From NCEH01 sp043195125 (lineage in GTDB: Bacteria; Pseudomonadota; Alphaproteobacteria; Rhizobiales; Xanthobacteraceae), in NCBI RefSeq assembly GCF_043195125.1, contig NZ_JBAFWR010000007.1: a stretch of DNA of 64,000 nt. The stretch is one strand, 5' to 3'. The translations under genes were made by a program, and so were the position numbers. Under the pieces are notes generated by a model. The model worked only from the letters and a program-made list of their open reading frames with translations, was not told the origin of the DNA and did not search any database. Shown here in pieces: positions 51,854-60,640 of this stretch. Position 1 is the stretch's first letter, and the number at the start of each line of letters is the position of its first letter.

Positions 51854-51903
51854 GGGCGGGACGACCTTGCCCTTTTCGGTGGATCGGCGGGGACGACCCC
51901 GCC
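51854..51903 (+). promoter_or_regulatory. Guanidine-II (mini-ykkC) riboswitch
   Basis: Two tandem hairpins, each capped by ACGA. P1 (51854-51872) is GGGCGGG-ACGA-CC(U)UGCCC with one bulge. P2 (51886-51903) is GGCGGGG-ACGA-CCCCGCC, a perfect 7-bp stem. The linker is 13 nt. This is the mini-ykkC consensus: paired stem-loops with ACGR loops closed by G-C pairs. The GGAG ribosome-binding site of the SMR gene lies at 51910-51913, just after P2, so translation control by guanidine is expected. Confidence 0.88.
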
Positions 51904-51919
51904 TGTACCGGAGCGTCTC

Positions 51920-52240
51920 ATGTCTTGGGTTTACCTGGTCCTGGCCGGGATCGCGGAAATCGGCTGGGCCTATGGCTTGAAGCAAGCCGAGGGTTTCACC
52001 CGCCTGTGGCCGACCCTGTTCACAGCCGTCACCTTCACCGCCAGCATCGGTCTCTTGGGCCTCTCCCTGCGTGATCTTCCGCTGGGCACGGCCTATGCCG
52101 TGTGGACCGGCATCGGCCTCGTCGGCTCCGTGCTGGTCGGCATCTTCGTGCTGAACGAGCCCGCCGGCGCCCTTCGCCTCGGCTGCATCGGGCTGATCGC
52201 CGCCGGCATCGTGGGGCTGAAGCTGCTGACACCGGCCTAG
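51920..52240 (+). CDS. gdx: SMR-family guanidinium exporter (SugE/Gdx)
   Basis: 106-residue four-helix small multidrug resistance protein. The essential Glu13 is in AGIAEIGWAYGLK, and GTAYAVWTGIGLVGSVLVGIFVLNE (helices 3-4) is typical of the SugE/Gdx branch rather than EmrE. Gdx proteins export guanidinium in exchange for protons as antiparallel dimers. The guanidine-II riboswitch immediately upstream independently supports this substrate. ATG 51920 has GGAG 6 nt before it. A single-gene unit. Confidence 0.92.
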   Translation: MSWVYLVLAGIAEIGWAYGLKQAEGFTRLWPTLFTAVTFTASIGLLGLSLRDLPLGTAYAVWTGIGLVGSVLVGIFVLNEPAGALRLGCIGLIAAGIVGLKLLTPA

Positions 52241-52260
52241 GCGCAACCGGCCTTCAACCG

Positions 52261-52314
52261 AAGATAGAAAATAGCCCCGTCCCGGCCCGTTCGCAGCGAC
52301 TGGCCGGGCCGGGG
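52261..52314 (-). terminator. Possible terminator of queF-DUF1835 (minus strand)
   Basis: Arms 52275-52287 and 52302-52314 (CCCCG-x-CCCGGCC type, one mismatch, 14-nt loop) form a GC-rich stem. Read on the minus strand it is followed by CTATTTTCTATCTT, a moderately U-rich tail. It would end the leftward DUF1835 transcript. The plus strand lacks a T-run. Confidence 0.45.
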
Positions 52315-52466
52315 CACGTCATCCAGGCGGCACGCAATCCCGTCTGCCGAAGCGTTGGGGCGCTTGCCGAAATTCATCGCGCGAAATCGGGCCGAAAAGG
52401 CGGTGTTATCGCCCCGAGAAGCGCGGAAAACACGCTTCGATCCCATGTTCGTCTAGGCTAAGCTAT

Positions 52467-52482
52467 TGTTTCACGTGAAACA
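52467..52482. other. parS: parS centromere site
   Basis: Exact 16-bp palindrome TGTTTCACGTGAAACA, the consensus ParB-binding site of bacterial chromosomes. It is where ParB loads as a CTP-dependent clamp and spreads, and where ParA and SMC act. It lies in the 284-nt space between the gdx and DUF1835 stop codons (42 nt from the latter), outside any gene. No parA or parB is in the window. A perfect copy is very unlikely by chance in GC-rich DNA. Confidence 0.9.
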
Positions 52483-52524
52483 TTTTGCGGGGGCGGCGGC
52501 CGTGCACGCTATCCGGCGGACCTC

Positions 52525-53538
52525 TCAATTGGGGTCGATCAGCCGTTCCGCATTGCGATCATAGCGCCACATGGCGCCCGGCTGGAGGCGCGTTCCGCCC
52601 AGCCAGCGGTCGATGGCATTCTCGCAGGCATGGTCGAAAGCGCCCTTCAGCGCCGCCAGCCCGGCCTCGGTGATGGCGATCTCTGCGGCCGCGAAGGTGC
52701 GATAGGTGATTTCCTCCGGGCCCGCCGGCGTGCTCGCCTGGAACGGCTTGCACTCGCTGGAGGCGAAGGGCAGCCCCTCGATCAGCGGCTCGTGGGCGAA
52801 GGCAAGTCCGTCCAGCCGCAGGAAAAACGGCAGATCGGCGAGGAATTGCGCCTCGTCCATCTTGTGCACGGCGCCATAGACATGGGCGACGGTCTGCGGC
52901 CCGTCCGCCAGCTGGCGCAGGATGCGCTCCTCGGTCAGCGAAAGGCCGGTGCGCGGCGCCGGCAATTCTGCAAGCGCCCGGCGCAAGGCCGGCACGAGGA
53001 ACGGCAGGGCCGGGATTTCCTGCTTCACGAACAGCGCCAGGGCGCGCGGCGTGGGCGCCGTGAACGCCTCCCAGGCCTCGCTTGCCGCCTCCAGCTGAAC
53101 CGCGCTGACCCCGCAGGCCCGCCGCGCCAGATCATGCACCTGCGCCTCGTCCATGAGGCCGAGATAATGATCGGCCTGGATGAGCCGCAGCCCAAGCCGC
53201 TCCGGCTCGCGGGCGAAATAATTGAGCAATTGGATCAGCTGGAGCTGGTCGTAGAGGTCGTGCTCGAACCACAAATCCACGCAATTGAACGCGATGTGGA
53301 TCTCCAGCTGCCCGTCGCGCTCGGCGAAGTCCGCCCGGACGGAATCGAACTCCAGCCCCAGCGACTGGGCGAGAAACGCCGCGCGGGCATCGGCCACGAT
53401 GTCGAGCGAAGGGTCGGCGGGTACGGGGCCGTCGTGGAGCATGTCCCGCCAGGGCAGGAAATGGCCGGCAATGCCGCCGGCCTTCAGGCGTTCGACCGCC
53501 GCATCCCCATTGGTGATCACCAGGTTGGGCATGGTCAT
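52525..53538 (-). CDS. DUF1835 family protein
   Basis: 337-residue soluble protein. The N-terminal DUF1835 domain (about 1-125) starts LVITNGDAAVERLKAGGIAGHFLPWRDMLHDGPVP and contains IHIAFNCVDLWFEHDLYDQLQLIQLL. The C-terminal part is helical, with a winged-helix-like segment (LSLTEERILRQLADGPQTVAHVYGAV). Function unknown. Its ATG overlaps the queF stop (ATGA), so translational coupling to a tRNA-modification enzyme is clear, though a second ATG 6 nt on is possible. Confidence 0.85.
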   Translation of the reverse strand: MTMPNLVITNGDAAVERLKAGGIAGHFLPWRDMLHDGPVPADPSLDIVADARAAFLAQSLGLEFDSVRADFAERDGQLEIHIAFNCVDLWFEHDLYDQLQLIQLLNYFAREPERLGLRLIQADHYLGLMDEAQVHDLARRACGVSAVQLEAASEAWEAFTAPTPRALALFVKQEIPALPFLVPALRRALAELPAPRTGLSLTEERILRQLADGPQTVAHVYGAVHKMDEAQFLADLPFFLRLDGLAFAHEPLIEGLPFASSECKPFQASTPAGPEEITYRTFAAAEIAITEAGLAALKGAFDHACENAIDRWLGGTRLQPGAMWRYDRNAERLIDPN

Positions 53539-53987
53539 CCCCTTCCGCGATAGGGCGCAACTCCCGTCTCCGGCAGCCAGGCGCCTGCCGGCAGGTTGCC
53601 AGTCTGCCAGAAAACATCAATGGGTATGCCCCCCCTGGGATACCAATAGCCGGCGATTCGCAAAAACCGCGGCGCCAGCAGTCCCACCAGCCGCTTGCCG
53701 ATGGCGATGGTGCAATCCTCGTGGAAGGCGCCATGGTTGCGGAAGCTGGCGAAATAGAGCTTCAGCGACTTGGATTCCACCAGGAACTGGTCCGGCACAT
53801 AGTCGATGACCAGATGGGCGAAGTCCGGCTGTCCGGTGACCGGGCAGAGCGAGGTGAATTCGGGACAGGTGAAGCGGGCCACATAATCCACATCCGGGTG
53901 CGGGTTGGGCACGCGATCCAGCACCGCCGTTTCAGGCGAAGCGGGCAGGGCGGTCTCGCGACCGAGCTGGAGGTCGGCGGAAGTCAT
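53535..53987 (-). CDS. queF: NADPH-dependent 7-cyano-7-deazaguanine reductase
   Basis: 150-residue unimodular QueF that reduces preQ0 to preQ1 in queuosine synthesis. The catalytic motif FTSLCPVTGQPDFA supplies nucleophile Cys48 and Asp55. ESKSLKLYFASFRNHGAFHEDC holds the QueF signature (E-S/L-K-S-x-K-x2-Y/W). Start ATG 53987; an upstream ATG adds five residues. First gene of a two-gene operon with DUF1835. I saw no preQ1 riboswitch in the 183-nt space shared with eno. Confidence 0.95.
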   Translation of the reverse strand: MTSADLQLGRETALPASPETAVLDRVPNPHPDVDYVARFTCPEFTSLCPVTGQPDFAHLVIDYVPDQFLVESKSLKLYFASFRNHGAFHEDCTIAIGKRLVGLLAPRFLRIAGYWYPRGGIPIDVFWQTGNLPAGAWLPETGVAPYRGRG

Positions 53988-54170
53988 GACAAGTCCTTGC
54001 ACGGCAAAAGATGGGTTCGCATCGGATTCTGGAACAGGACATTAGCCGAAAACGGGCAAGGTGCCGCTCCCATCGCCCCTTCGCAGCCGCGCGGGTTCGC
54101 GCTAGAAGCGGCCGCGACATCGGGCGCGCCTGGACATCTCGGCTCCAGGACCAAAGGGAGGGATATTCCA

Positions 54171-55454
<1,284 letters not shown>

Positions 55455-55478
55455 GCCTTGGTCTGAAGCTTCAAGGAT

Positions 55479-55521
55479 CGGAAGGGGCAGGGCGGAGACG
55501 CTCTGCCCCTTCCGCGTTTTT
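55479..55521 (+). terminator. Intrinsic terminator of eno
   Basis: Fifteen-bp stem (55479-55493 with 55500-55514, one wobble pair) of CGGAAGGGGCAG type, 6-nt loop, followed by CGTTTTT. It starts 25 nt after the eno stop, a clear rho-independent terminator separating eno from ftsB. Confidence 0.9.
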
Positions 55522-55576
55522 AGCGTCCGCCGCGAGTCTTAACTCCCCGGCAACCGCGATCGCGCAGGATGGCGCC

Positions 55577-55894
55577 ATGCAAACACGCTCGCGCCTGCGC
55601 TCCTTCCTGTTCGTTTTGCTGCTCTACGTCCTCTCGGGGGGCGTCATCGGCTATTTTGCGTACCATGCCTATAACGGCCAGCATGGCCTGATGGCGAAGC
55701 GCAATTTCCAGGTGGAGATGGCGCAGCTCGAAAGCGAACTGGCGGCGCTGAAGGCGCAGCGGCGCGCGATCGAGAACAAGGTGTCCCTGCTCCAGGCCAA
55801 TCGGCTCGATCCGGACCTGCTGGACGAGGAGGGGCGGCGGCAGCTCGATTTCGTCAATGCGAAGGATCTGGTGCTGCTAAAACCGCGTCCATGA
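55577..55894 (+). CDS. ftsB: Septum formation initiator FtsB
   Basis: 105-residue bitopic divisome protein of the FtsB/DivIC family. A short basic cytoplasmic start is followed by one membrane helix (about 10-28: FLFVLLLYVLSGGVIGYFAYHA) and a periplasmic coiled coil (about 45-80: MAQLESELAALKAQRRAIENKVSLL). The RLDPDLLDEEGRRQLDFVNAKDLVLL end is typical. It links FtsL and FtsQ in activating septal peptidoglycan synthesis. Found before pdhA, as in other Hyphomicrobiales. Confidence 0.93.
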   Translation: MQTRSRLRSFLFVLLLYVLSGGVIGYFAYHAYNGQHGLMAKRNFQVEMAQLESELAALKAQRRAIENKVSLLQANRLDPDLLDEEGRRQLDFVNAKDLVLLKPRP

Positions 55895-55912
55895 ACTTGT
55901 AATAAGTTCATG
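55890..55912. terminator. Hairpin overlapping the ftsB stop codon
   Basis: Perfect 9-bp arms CATGAACTT and AAGTTCATG around GTAAT. The TGA stop of ftsB is in the left arm. There is no T-run after it, so it is a weak terminator candidate or an mRNA 3'-end stabiliser. The remaining gap to pdhA (to 56055) is AT-rich and probably carries the pdh promoter, with no further gene. Confidence 0.35.
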
Positions 55913-56055
55913 ATGTCAATTAACTGAAACTCGGTTCAACTCAACAGAGTCAAGCGTTTGCAACGTGTTGCGGTGCAGCACGACGCAAATCTCGCTTTGA
56001 GCCGTGCCGGAGGTGCGGTAGAGACTCCTCGGTTCCAGCGTGTCCCGAGGATGAG

Positions 56056-57069
56056 ATGGCCGTAAAAAAGGCAGCCGCCCGCACCGAAACCGCGCCGGGC
56101 GCGGTATCGGAGTTCAGCAAGGAACAGGAACTTCACGCCTATCGCGAGATGCTCCTGATCCGCCGGTTTGAGGAAAAGGCCGGCCAGATGTACGGCATGG
56201 GCCTCATCGGCGGCTTCTGCCACCTCTATATCGGCCAGGAGGCCGTGGTGGTCGGCATGCAGATGGCCATGAAGAAGGGTGATCAGGTGATCACCGGCTA
56301 TCGCGACCATGGACACATGCTGTCCACCGGCATGGACGCCAAGGGCGTCATGGCCGAGCTGACCGGGCGTCGCGGCGGCTATTCCAAGGGCAAGGGCGGC
56401 TCGATGCATATGTTCAGCATCGAGAAGCAGTTTTTCGGCGGCCACGGCATCGTCGGCGCTCAGGTCTCGCTCGGCACCGGCCTCGCGTTCGCCAACCATT
56501 ACCGCGACAACGGTTCGGTATCGGTGGTTTATTTCGGCGACGGCGCGGCCAACCAGGGCCAGGTCTATGAGAGCTTCAACATGGCCGAGCTGTGGAAGCT
56601 GCCGGCCGTGTACGTGATCGAAAACAACAAGTACGCCATGGGCACCTCGGTCAATCGCGCCTCCGCGCAGACTGACTTCTCTAAGCGCGGCACCTCGTTC
56701 AACATTCCCGGCGAGCAGGTGGACGGCATGGACGTGCGCGCGGTGAAGGCGGCCGCCGAACGCGCGCTCGGCTTAGCCCGCGACGGCAAGGGCCCCTATA
56801 TCCTCGAAATGCAGACATACCGCTATCGCGGCCACTCCATGTCCGACCCGGCGAAATACCGGTCGAAGGAGGAGGTGCAGAAGATGCGGACCGAGCATGA
56901 TCCCATCGAGCAGGTGCGCGCGCGCCTGCTGGAGAAAGGCCTCGTGAGCGAGGACGAGCTGAAGGGGATCGACGGCGAGATCCGCGAAATCGTCAATGCG
57001 GCCGCGGATTTCGCGACCAACGATCCCGAACCCGATCCCTCCGAGCTGTACACGGACATCCTGCGCTAA
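56056..57069 (+). CDS. pdhA: Pyruvate dehydrogenase E1 component, alpha subunit
   Basis: 337-residue ThDP-dependent subunit of the heterotetrameric E1. It has MLLIRRFEEKAGQMYGMGLIGGFCHLYIGQEA, the GYRDHGHMLSTGMD region, KGKGGSMHMF, the ThDP motif GDGAANQGQVYESFNMAELWKLPAVYVIENN and the phosphorylation-loop-like YRYRGHSMSDPAKYR. It decarboxylates pyruvate and loads lipoyl groups of E2. First gene of the operon pdhA - small membrane protein - pdhB - pdhC. Confidence 0.97.
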   Translation: MAVKKAAARTETAPGAVSEFSKEQELHAYREMLLIRRFEEKAGQMYGMGLIGGFCHLYIGQEAVVVGMQMAMKKGDQVITGYRDHGHMLSTGMDAKGVMAELTGRRGGYSKGKGGSMHMFSIEKQFFGGHGIVGAQVSLGTGLAFANHYRDNGSVSVVYFGDGAANQGQVYESFNMAELWKLPAVYVIENNKYAMGTSVNRASAQTDFSKRGTSFNIPGEQVDGMDVRAVKAAAERALGLARDGKGPYILEMQTYRYRGHSMSDPAKYRSKEEVQKMRTEHDPIEQVRARLLEKGLVSEDELKGIDGEIREIVNAAADFATNDPEPDPSELYTDILR

Positions 57070-57079
57070 GGCGGCGGCC

Positions 57080-57415
57080 ATGGCGATCCCGGCCCTCATT
57101 CTCCTTCTGGTCTCGCTTGCGGGTGCAGCCGCAAGCTGGGGTCTTGCGATCCGCGAAGGGATGAGGGCCGAGGCCGTCTCGGGCTCGCTGAGCGCTGGCC
57201 GGCAGGCACGGCTCGTGCTCTGGCCCTTTTCCGCCCGCCTGCGCGAGGGCGCGGCGCGCGATCACGCCCAGCGGGTCGGCAAGGCCCTCATCCTGTTCAT
57301 CGCCTCCGTCACGGTCGCGGCCGCCGCGGCCTCCGCCTATACCAATCTCACGAGACAGCGTCCCGCCACGCCCGCCCCCGCGAGCGTCAGCGAGCCCGCG
57401 TCGAGCAAGAGCTGA
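57080..57415 (+). CDS. Small two-helix membrane protein within the pdh operon
   Basis: 111-residue protein that I do not recognise. It has an N-terminal hydrophobic helix (about 2-22: IPALILLLVSLAGAAASWGLAI), a basic middle part (REGMRAEAVSGSLSAGRQARLVLWPFSARLREGAARDHA), a second hydrophobic helix (about 72-92) and a short Pro/Ser tail. The ATG is 10 nt after the pdhA stop, and its stop is 9 nt before pdhB, so it is clearly in the operon. Codon use looks native. A role near the PDH complex at the membrane is inference only. Confidence 0.75.
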   Translation: MAIPALILLLVSLAGAAASWGLAIREGMRAEAVSGSLSAGRQARLVLWPFSARLREGAARDHAQRVGKALILFIASVTVAAAAASAYTNLTRQRPATPAPASVSEPASSKS

Positions 57416-57424
57416 GCTGAAGCC

Positions 57425-58828
57425 ATGCCCATCGATATCCTCATGCCGGCCCTTTCCCCCACGATGGAGAAGGGCAATCTCACCAAATGGCTCAAAAAAG
57501 AGGGTGACAGCGTCAAGTCCGGCGATGTGATCGCTGAGATCGAGACCGACAAGGCCACCATGGAAGTGGAGGCGGTGGACGAGGGCATTCTCGGCAAGAT
57601 CCTGATCCCCGAGGGTACGCAGGACGTTGCGGTGAATACGCCGATCGCCTCGATCCTCGGCGAGGGCGAGGATGCGAGCGCAGCTCCGGCGCCTGCCCAG
57701 AAGGCCGCCGAGAGCGCGCCGGTCGCCCCTTCGCCGTCCCCGGTTGCCGCGGCAGCGCCTGCCCCCCAGGCGGCCGTGCCGTCCGCCGTCGCCAATCCGC
57801 CCCAGGTGAAGAGCCAGCCTGATCCGGAGGTACCCGCCGGCACCGAGATGGTCACCATGACCGTACGCGAAGCCCTGCGCGACGCCATGGCCGAGGAAAT
57901 GCGCCGCGACGCCGACGTGTTCGTGATGGGTGAAGAGGTCGCCGAATATCAGGGCGCCTATAAGATCACCCAGGGCCTGCTTCAGGAATTCGGCGCCAAG
58001 CGCGTGGTGGATACGCCCATCACCGAGCACGGCTTCGCCGGCATGGGCGTGGGCGCCGCCATGGCGGGCCTCAAGCCCATCGTCGAATTCATGACCTTCA
58101 ACTTTGCCATGCAGGCGATCGACCAGATCATCAATTCCGCTGCCAAGACGCTCTATATGTCCGGCGGACAGGTGCATTGCTCCATCGTGTTCCGCGGCCC
58201 GAACGGCGCGGCCGCGCGCGTCGCCGCCCAGCACAGCCAGGATTACACCTCCTGGTACAGCCACATTCCCGGCCTCAAGGTGATCGCGCCCTATACCGCC
58301 GCCGATGCCAAGGGCCTGCTGAAGGCGGCGATCCGCGATCCCAATCCCATCATCTTCCTCGAGAACGAAATCCTCTACGGCCACTCCTTCGAGGTGCCGA
58401 AGCTGGACGATTACGTGCTCCCCATCGGCAAGGCGCGCATCGCCCGCGCCGGCAAGGACGTGACCCTCGTGGCCTGGTCCATCGGCATGACCTACGCGCT
58501 GAAGGCGGCCGAGGAACTGGCCAAGCAGGGCATCGAGGCGGAGGTCATCGACCTGCGCACCATCCGCCCCATGGACACCGCGACCATCATCGAGTCGGTG
58601 AAGAAGACCGGCCGCTGCGTCACGGTGGAAGAGGGCTGGGCCCAGTCCGGCGTCGGCGCGGAGATCTCCGCCCGCCTGATGGCCGATGCGTTTGATTATC
58701 TCGACGCCCCGGTCCTGCGCGTGACCGGCAAGGATGTGCCGATGCCTTATGCCGCCAATCTTGAAAAGCTCGCCTTGCCGACGGTCGCCGACGTGATCGA
58801 GGCCGTGCGCGCCGTGACCTATCGCTGA
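57425..58828 (+). CDS. pdhB: Pyruvate dehydrogenase E1 beta subunit with N-terminal lipoyl domain
   Basis: 467-residue protein. The lipoyl domain is at residues 1-80 (lipoyl Lys43 in IETDKATMEVEAVDEG), an Ala/Pro linker at about 85-135, then transketolase Pyr and C-terminal domains of E1-beta (MTVREALRDAMAEEMRRDADVFVMGEEVAEYQGAYKITQGLL, GFAGMGVGAAMAGLKPIVEFMTFNFAMQAIDQI, TVEEGWAQSGVGAEI). A lipoylated E1-beta is a known alphaproteobacterial trait. The lipoyl domain is almost identical to that of the next gene. Followed by pdhC after 12 nt. Confidence 0.97.
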   Translation: MPIDILMPALSPTMEKGNLTKWLKKEGDSVKSGDVIAEIETDKATMEVEAVDEGILGKILIPEGTQDVAVNTPIASILGEGEDASAAPAPAQKAAESAPVAPSPSPVAAAAPAPQAAVPSAVANPPQVKSQPDPEVPAGTEMVTMTVREALRDAMAEEMRRDADVFVMGEEVAEYQGAYKITQGLLQEFGAKRVVDTPITEHGFAGMGVGAAMAGLKPIVEFMTFNFAMQAIDQIINSAAKTLYMSGGQVHCSIVFRGPNGAAARVAAQHSQDYTSWYSHIPGLKVIAPYTAADAKGLLKAAIRDPNPIIFLENEILYGHSFEVPKLDDYVLPIGKARIARAGKDVTLVAWSIGMTYALKAAEELAKQGIEAEVIDLRTIRPMDTATIIESVKKTGRCVTVEEGWAQSGVGAEISARLMADAFDYLDAPVLRVTGKDVPMPYAANLEKLALPTVADVIEAVRAVTYR

Positions 58829-58840
58829 GGGGAAGACCAG

Positions 58841-60229
58841 ATGCCCATCGAAATCCTGATGCCGGCCCTGTCTCCCACCATGGAGAAGGGCAACCTCGCC
58901 AAATGGCTCAAGAAGGAAGGCGACAGCGTCAAGTCCGGCGATGTGATCGCCGAGATCGAGACCGACAAGGCGACCATGGAAGTGGAAGCCGTCGATGAAG
59001 GCGTGATGGCGAAGATCCTAGTGCCCGAGGGCACCCAGGATGTTCCCGTGAACCAGCTCATCGCCGTGCTGGCCGGGGAGGGCGAGGACGCCAAGGCGGT
59101 CGCCTCCGGCGCCGGCGGCGCCAAGGCCCCGGCTGCCGCTCCGGCTCCGGCCGCCGCTGCTGCAGCGCCTGCCGCTGCCGCACCCGCCGCTGCCCCGGCT
59201 CCCGCGCCTGCGGCTGCTCCGGCGCCCGCTCCCGCGCCGGTTGCCGCCGCCCCGGCTGCGAACGGCCAGGGTGGGCGCGTGTTCGCGTCTCCGCTCGCCC
59301 GTCGCCTCGCCAAGGAGAAGGGCGTCGACCTTGCCGCGCTCCCCGGCTCCGGCCCCCATGGCCGTGTCGTCGCCCGCGATGTGGAAGGCGCCCAGCCCGG
59401 CGCGAAGCCGGCTGCAGCTCCCGCCACGGCGCCAGCGCCCGCGCCGGCCGCAGCGGCGCCCGCGCCGGCGAAGGCTGCCGTGAGCGGCCCGACCGCCGAT
59501 CAGGTCAAGGCCATGTTCGAGGCGGGGTCCTTCGAGGAAGTCCAGCTCGACGGCATGCGCAAGACGATCGCCAAGCGGCTGGTGGAGAGCGAGCAGCTCA
59601 CCCCCACCTTCTATCTCAGCGTGGATTGCGACCTCGACGATTTGATGAAGCTGCGCGAGACCGTCAATTCCATGGCCTCCAAGGACAAGGACGGCAAGCC
59701 GGTCTACCGCGTGTCGGTCAATGACTTCATCATCAAGGCCATGGCGCTGGCGCTTCAGAAGGTGCCGGCCGCCAATGCGGTGTGGGCCGAGGACCGGATC
59801 CTGCGCATGAAGAATTCCGACGTCGGCGTGGCGGTTGCCATCGACGGCGGGCTCTATGCCCCGGTCATCAAGAAGGCCGAGACGAAGACGCTCTCCGCCA
59901 TCTCGAACGAGATGCGCGACCTCGCCTCGCGGGCCCGCAACAAGAAGCTGAAGCCGGAGGAATATTCCGGCGGCTCCACCTCCATCTCCAACCTCGGCAT
60001 GATGGGCGTGCGCGATTTCGTGGCGATCATCAACGCCCCGCAATCCTCCATCATCGCCATCGGCGCGTCGGAGCAGCGGCCGGTGGTGCGCGGCGGCGAG
60101 ATCAAGATCGTCACCCAGATGACCGCCACCCTCACCTGCGATCACCGGGTGATGGACGGAGCTTTGGGCGCGGAGCTTCTGGGCGCGTTCAAGGAGTTCG
60201 TCGAGAAGCCCATGACCATGCTGGTGTGA
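58841..60229 (+). CDS. pdhC: Dihydrolipoyllysine acetyltransferase (PDH E2)
   Basis: 462-residue E2 core. The lipoyl domain is at 1-80 (Lys43). A Pro/Ala linker (about 87-143) leads to the peripheral subunit-binding domain (about 147-185: RVFASPLARRLAKEKGVDLAALPGSGPHGRVVARDV), a second Pro/Ala linker and the acetyltransferase catalytic domain (about 230-462) with DHRVMDGALGAELL carrying the catalytic His and Asp. It transfers acetyl to CoA and forms the PDH scaffold. The stop codon lies in a 15-bp tandem repeat that supplies two further in-frame stops. Confidence 0.97.
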   Translation: MPIEILMPALSPTMEKGNLAKWLKKEGDSVKSGDVIAEIETDKATMEVEAVDEGVMAKILVPEGTQDVPVNQLIAVLAGEGEDAKAVASGAGGAKAPAAAPAPAAAAAAPAAAAPAAAPAPAPAAAPAPAPAPVAAAPAANGQGGRVFASPLARRLAKEKGVDLAALPGSGPHGRVVARDVEGAQPGAKPAAAPATAPAPAPAAAAPAPAKAAVSGPTADQVKAMFEAGSFEEVQLDGMRKTIAKRLVESEQLTPTFYLSVDCDLDDLMKLRETVNSMASKDKDGKPVYRVSVNDFIIKAMALALQKVPAANAVWAEDRILRMKNSDVGVAVAIDGGLYAPVIKKAETKTLSAISNEMRDLASRARNKKLKPEEYSGGSTSISNLGMMGVRDFVAIINAPQSSIIAIGASEQRPVVRGGEIKIVTQMTATLTCDHRVMDGALGAELLGAFKEFVEKPMTMLV

Positions 60230-60259
60230 CCCGTGCTGGTGTGACCCATGCTGGTGTGA
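60216..60259 (+). repeat. 15-bp tandem repeat across the pdhC stop codon
   Basis: The unit CC(C)ATGCTGGTGTGA occurs at 60216-60229, 60230-60244 and 60245-60259, with a partial fourth (TCCATGCTCGCG). The period of 15 keeps frame, so each unit re-encodes Met/Val-Leu-Val-stop and two spare TGA stops follow the first. Confidence 0.85.
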
Positions 60260-60403
60260 TCCATGCTCGCGAGGGCAGCGGCGCGCACTGTGACCGCCGG
60301 GCGGGTTTTCCCGTGCGGCAGATCAAAGGTCGCGCGGCGGCTTCGGTGTAGCAGGGCGGATGCGGCGGAAACGCCGCCGCGTCCAAGGCAGAACGAGGCA
60401 GAC

Positions 60404-60640
60404 ATGACCCACACGCCCCATCAGCTTGCCGCCGACTTCCCGGAGCTTGCCGGCAAGCTCCACGAGCTGCGCCAGAGCGACCCGCACTTCGCCAGCCTCG
60501 TCGCCGAGTACGACAAGGTGAACGAGGTGGTCCACAAGGCCGAGAGCGATCTCGAGCCCATGGACGATCTCGCGCTGGACACCGTGCGCAAGGAGCGCGT
60601 GCGGCTGAAGGATGAAATCTACGCTTATCTGACCCGCTGA
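60404..60640 (+). CDS. DUF465 (YdcH) family protein
   Basis: 78-residue, mostly helical protein of the DUF465/YdcH family. It has PHQLAADFPELAGKLHELRQSDPHFASLVAEYDKVNEVVHKAE and VRKERVRLKDEIYAYL, a coiled-coil hairpin. Function unknown. It is widespread in Proteobacteria as an abundant small protein. Start ATG 60404 follows GAGGCA. It lies between pdhC and lpd, 174 nt after the first and 161 nt before the second. Confidence 0.88.
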   Translation: MTHTPHQLAADFPELAGKLHELRQSDPHFASLVAEYDKVNEVVHKAESDLEPMDDLALDTVRKERVRLKDEIYAYLTR

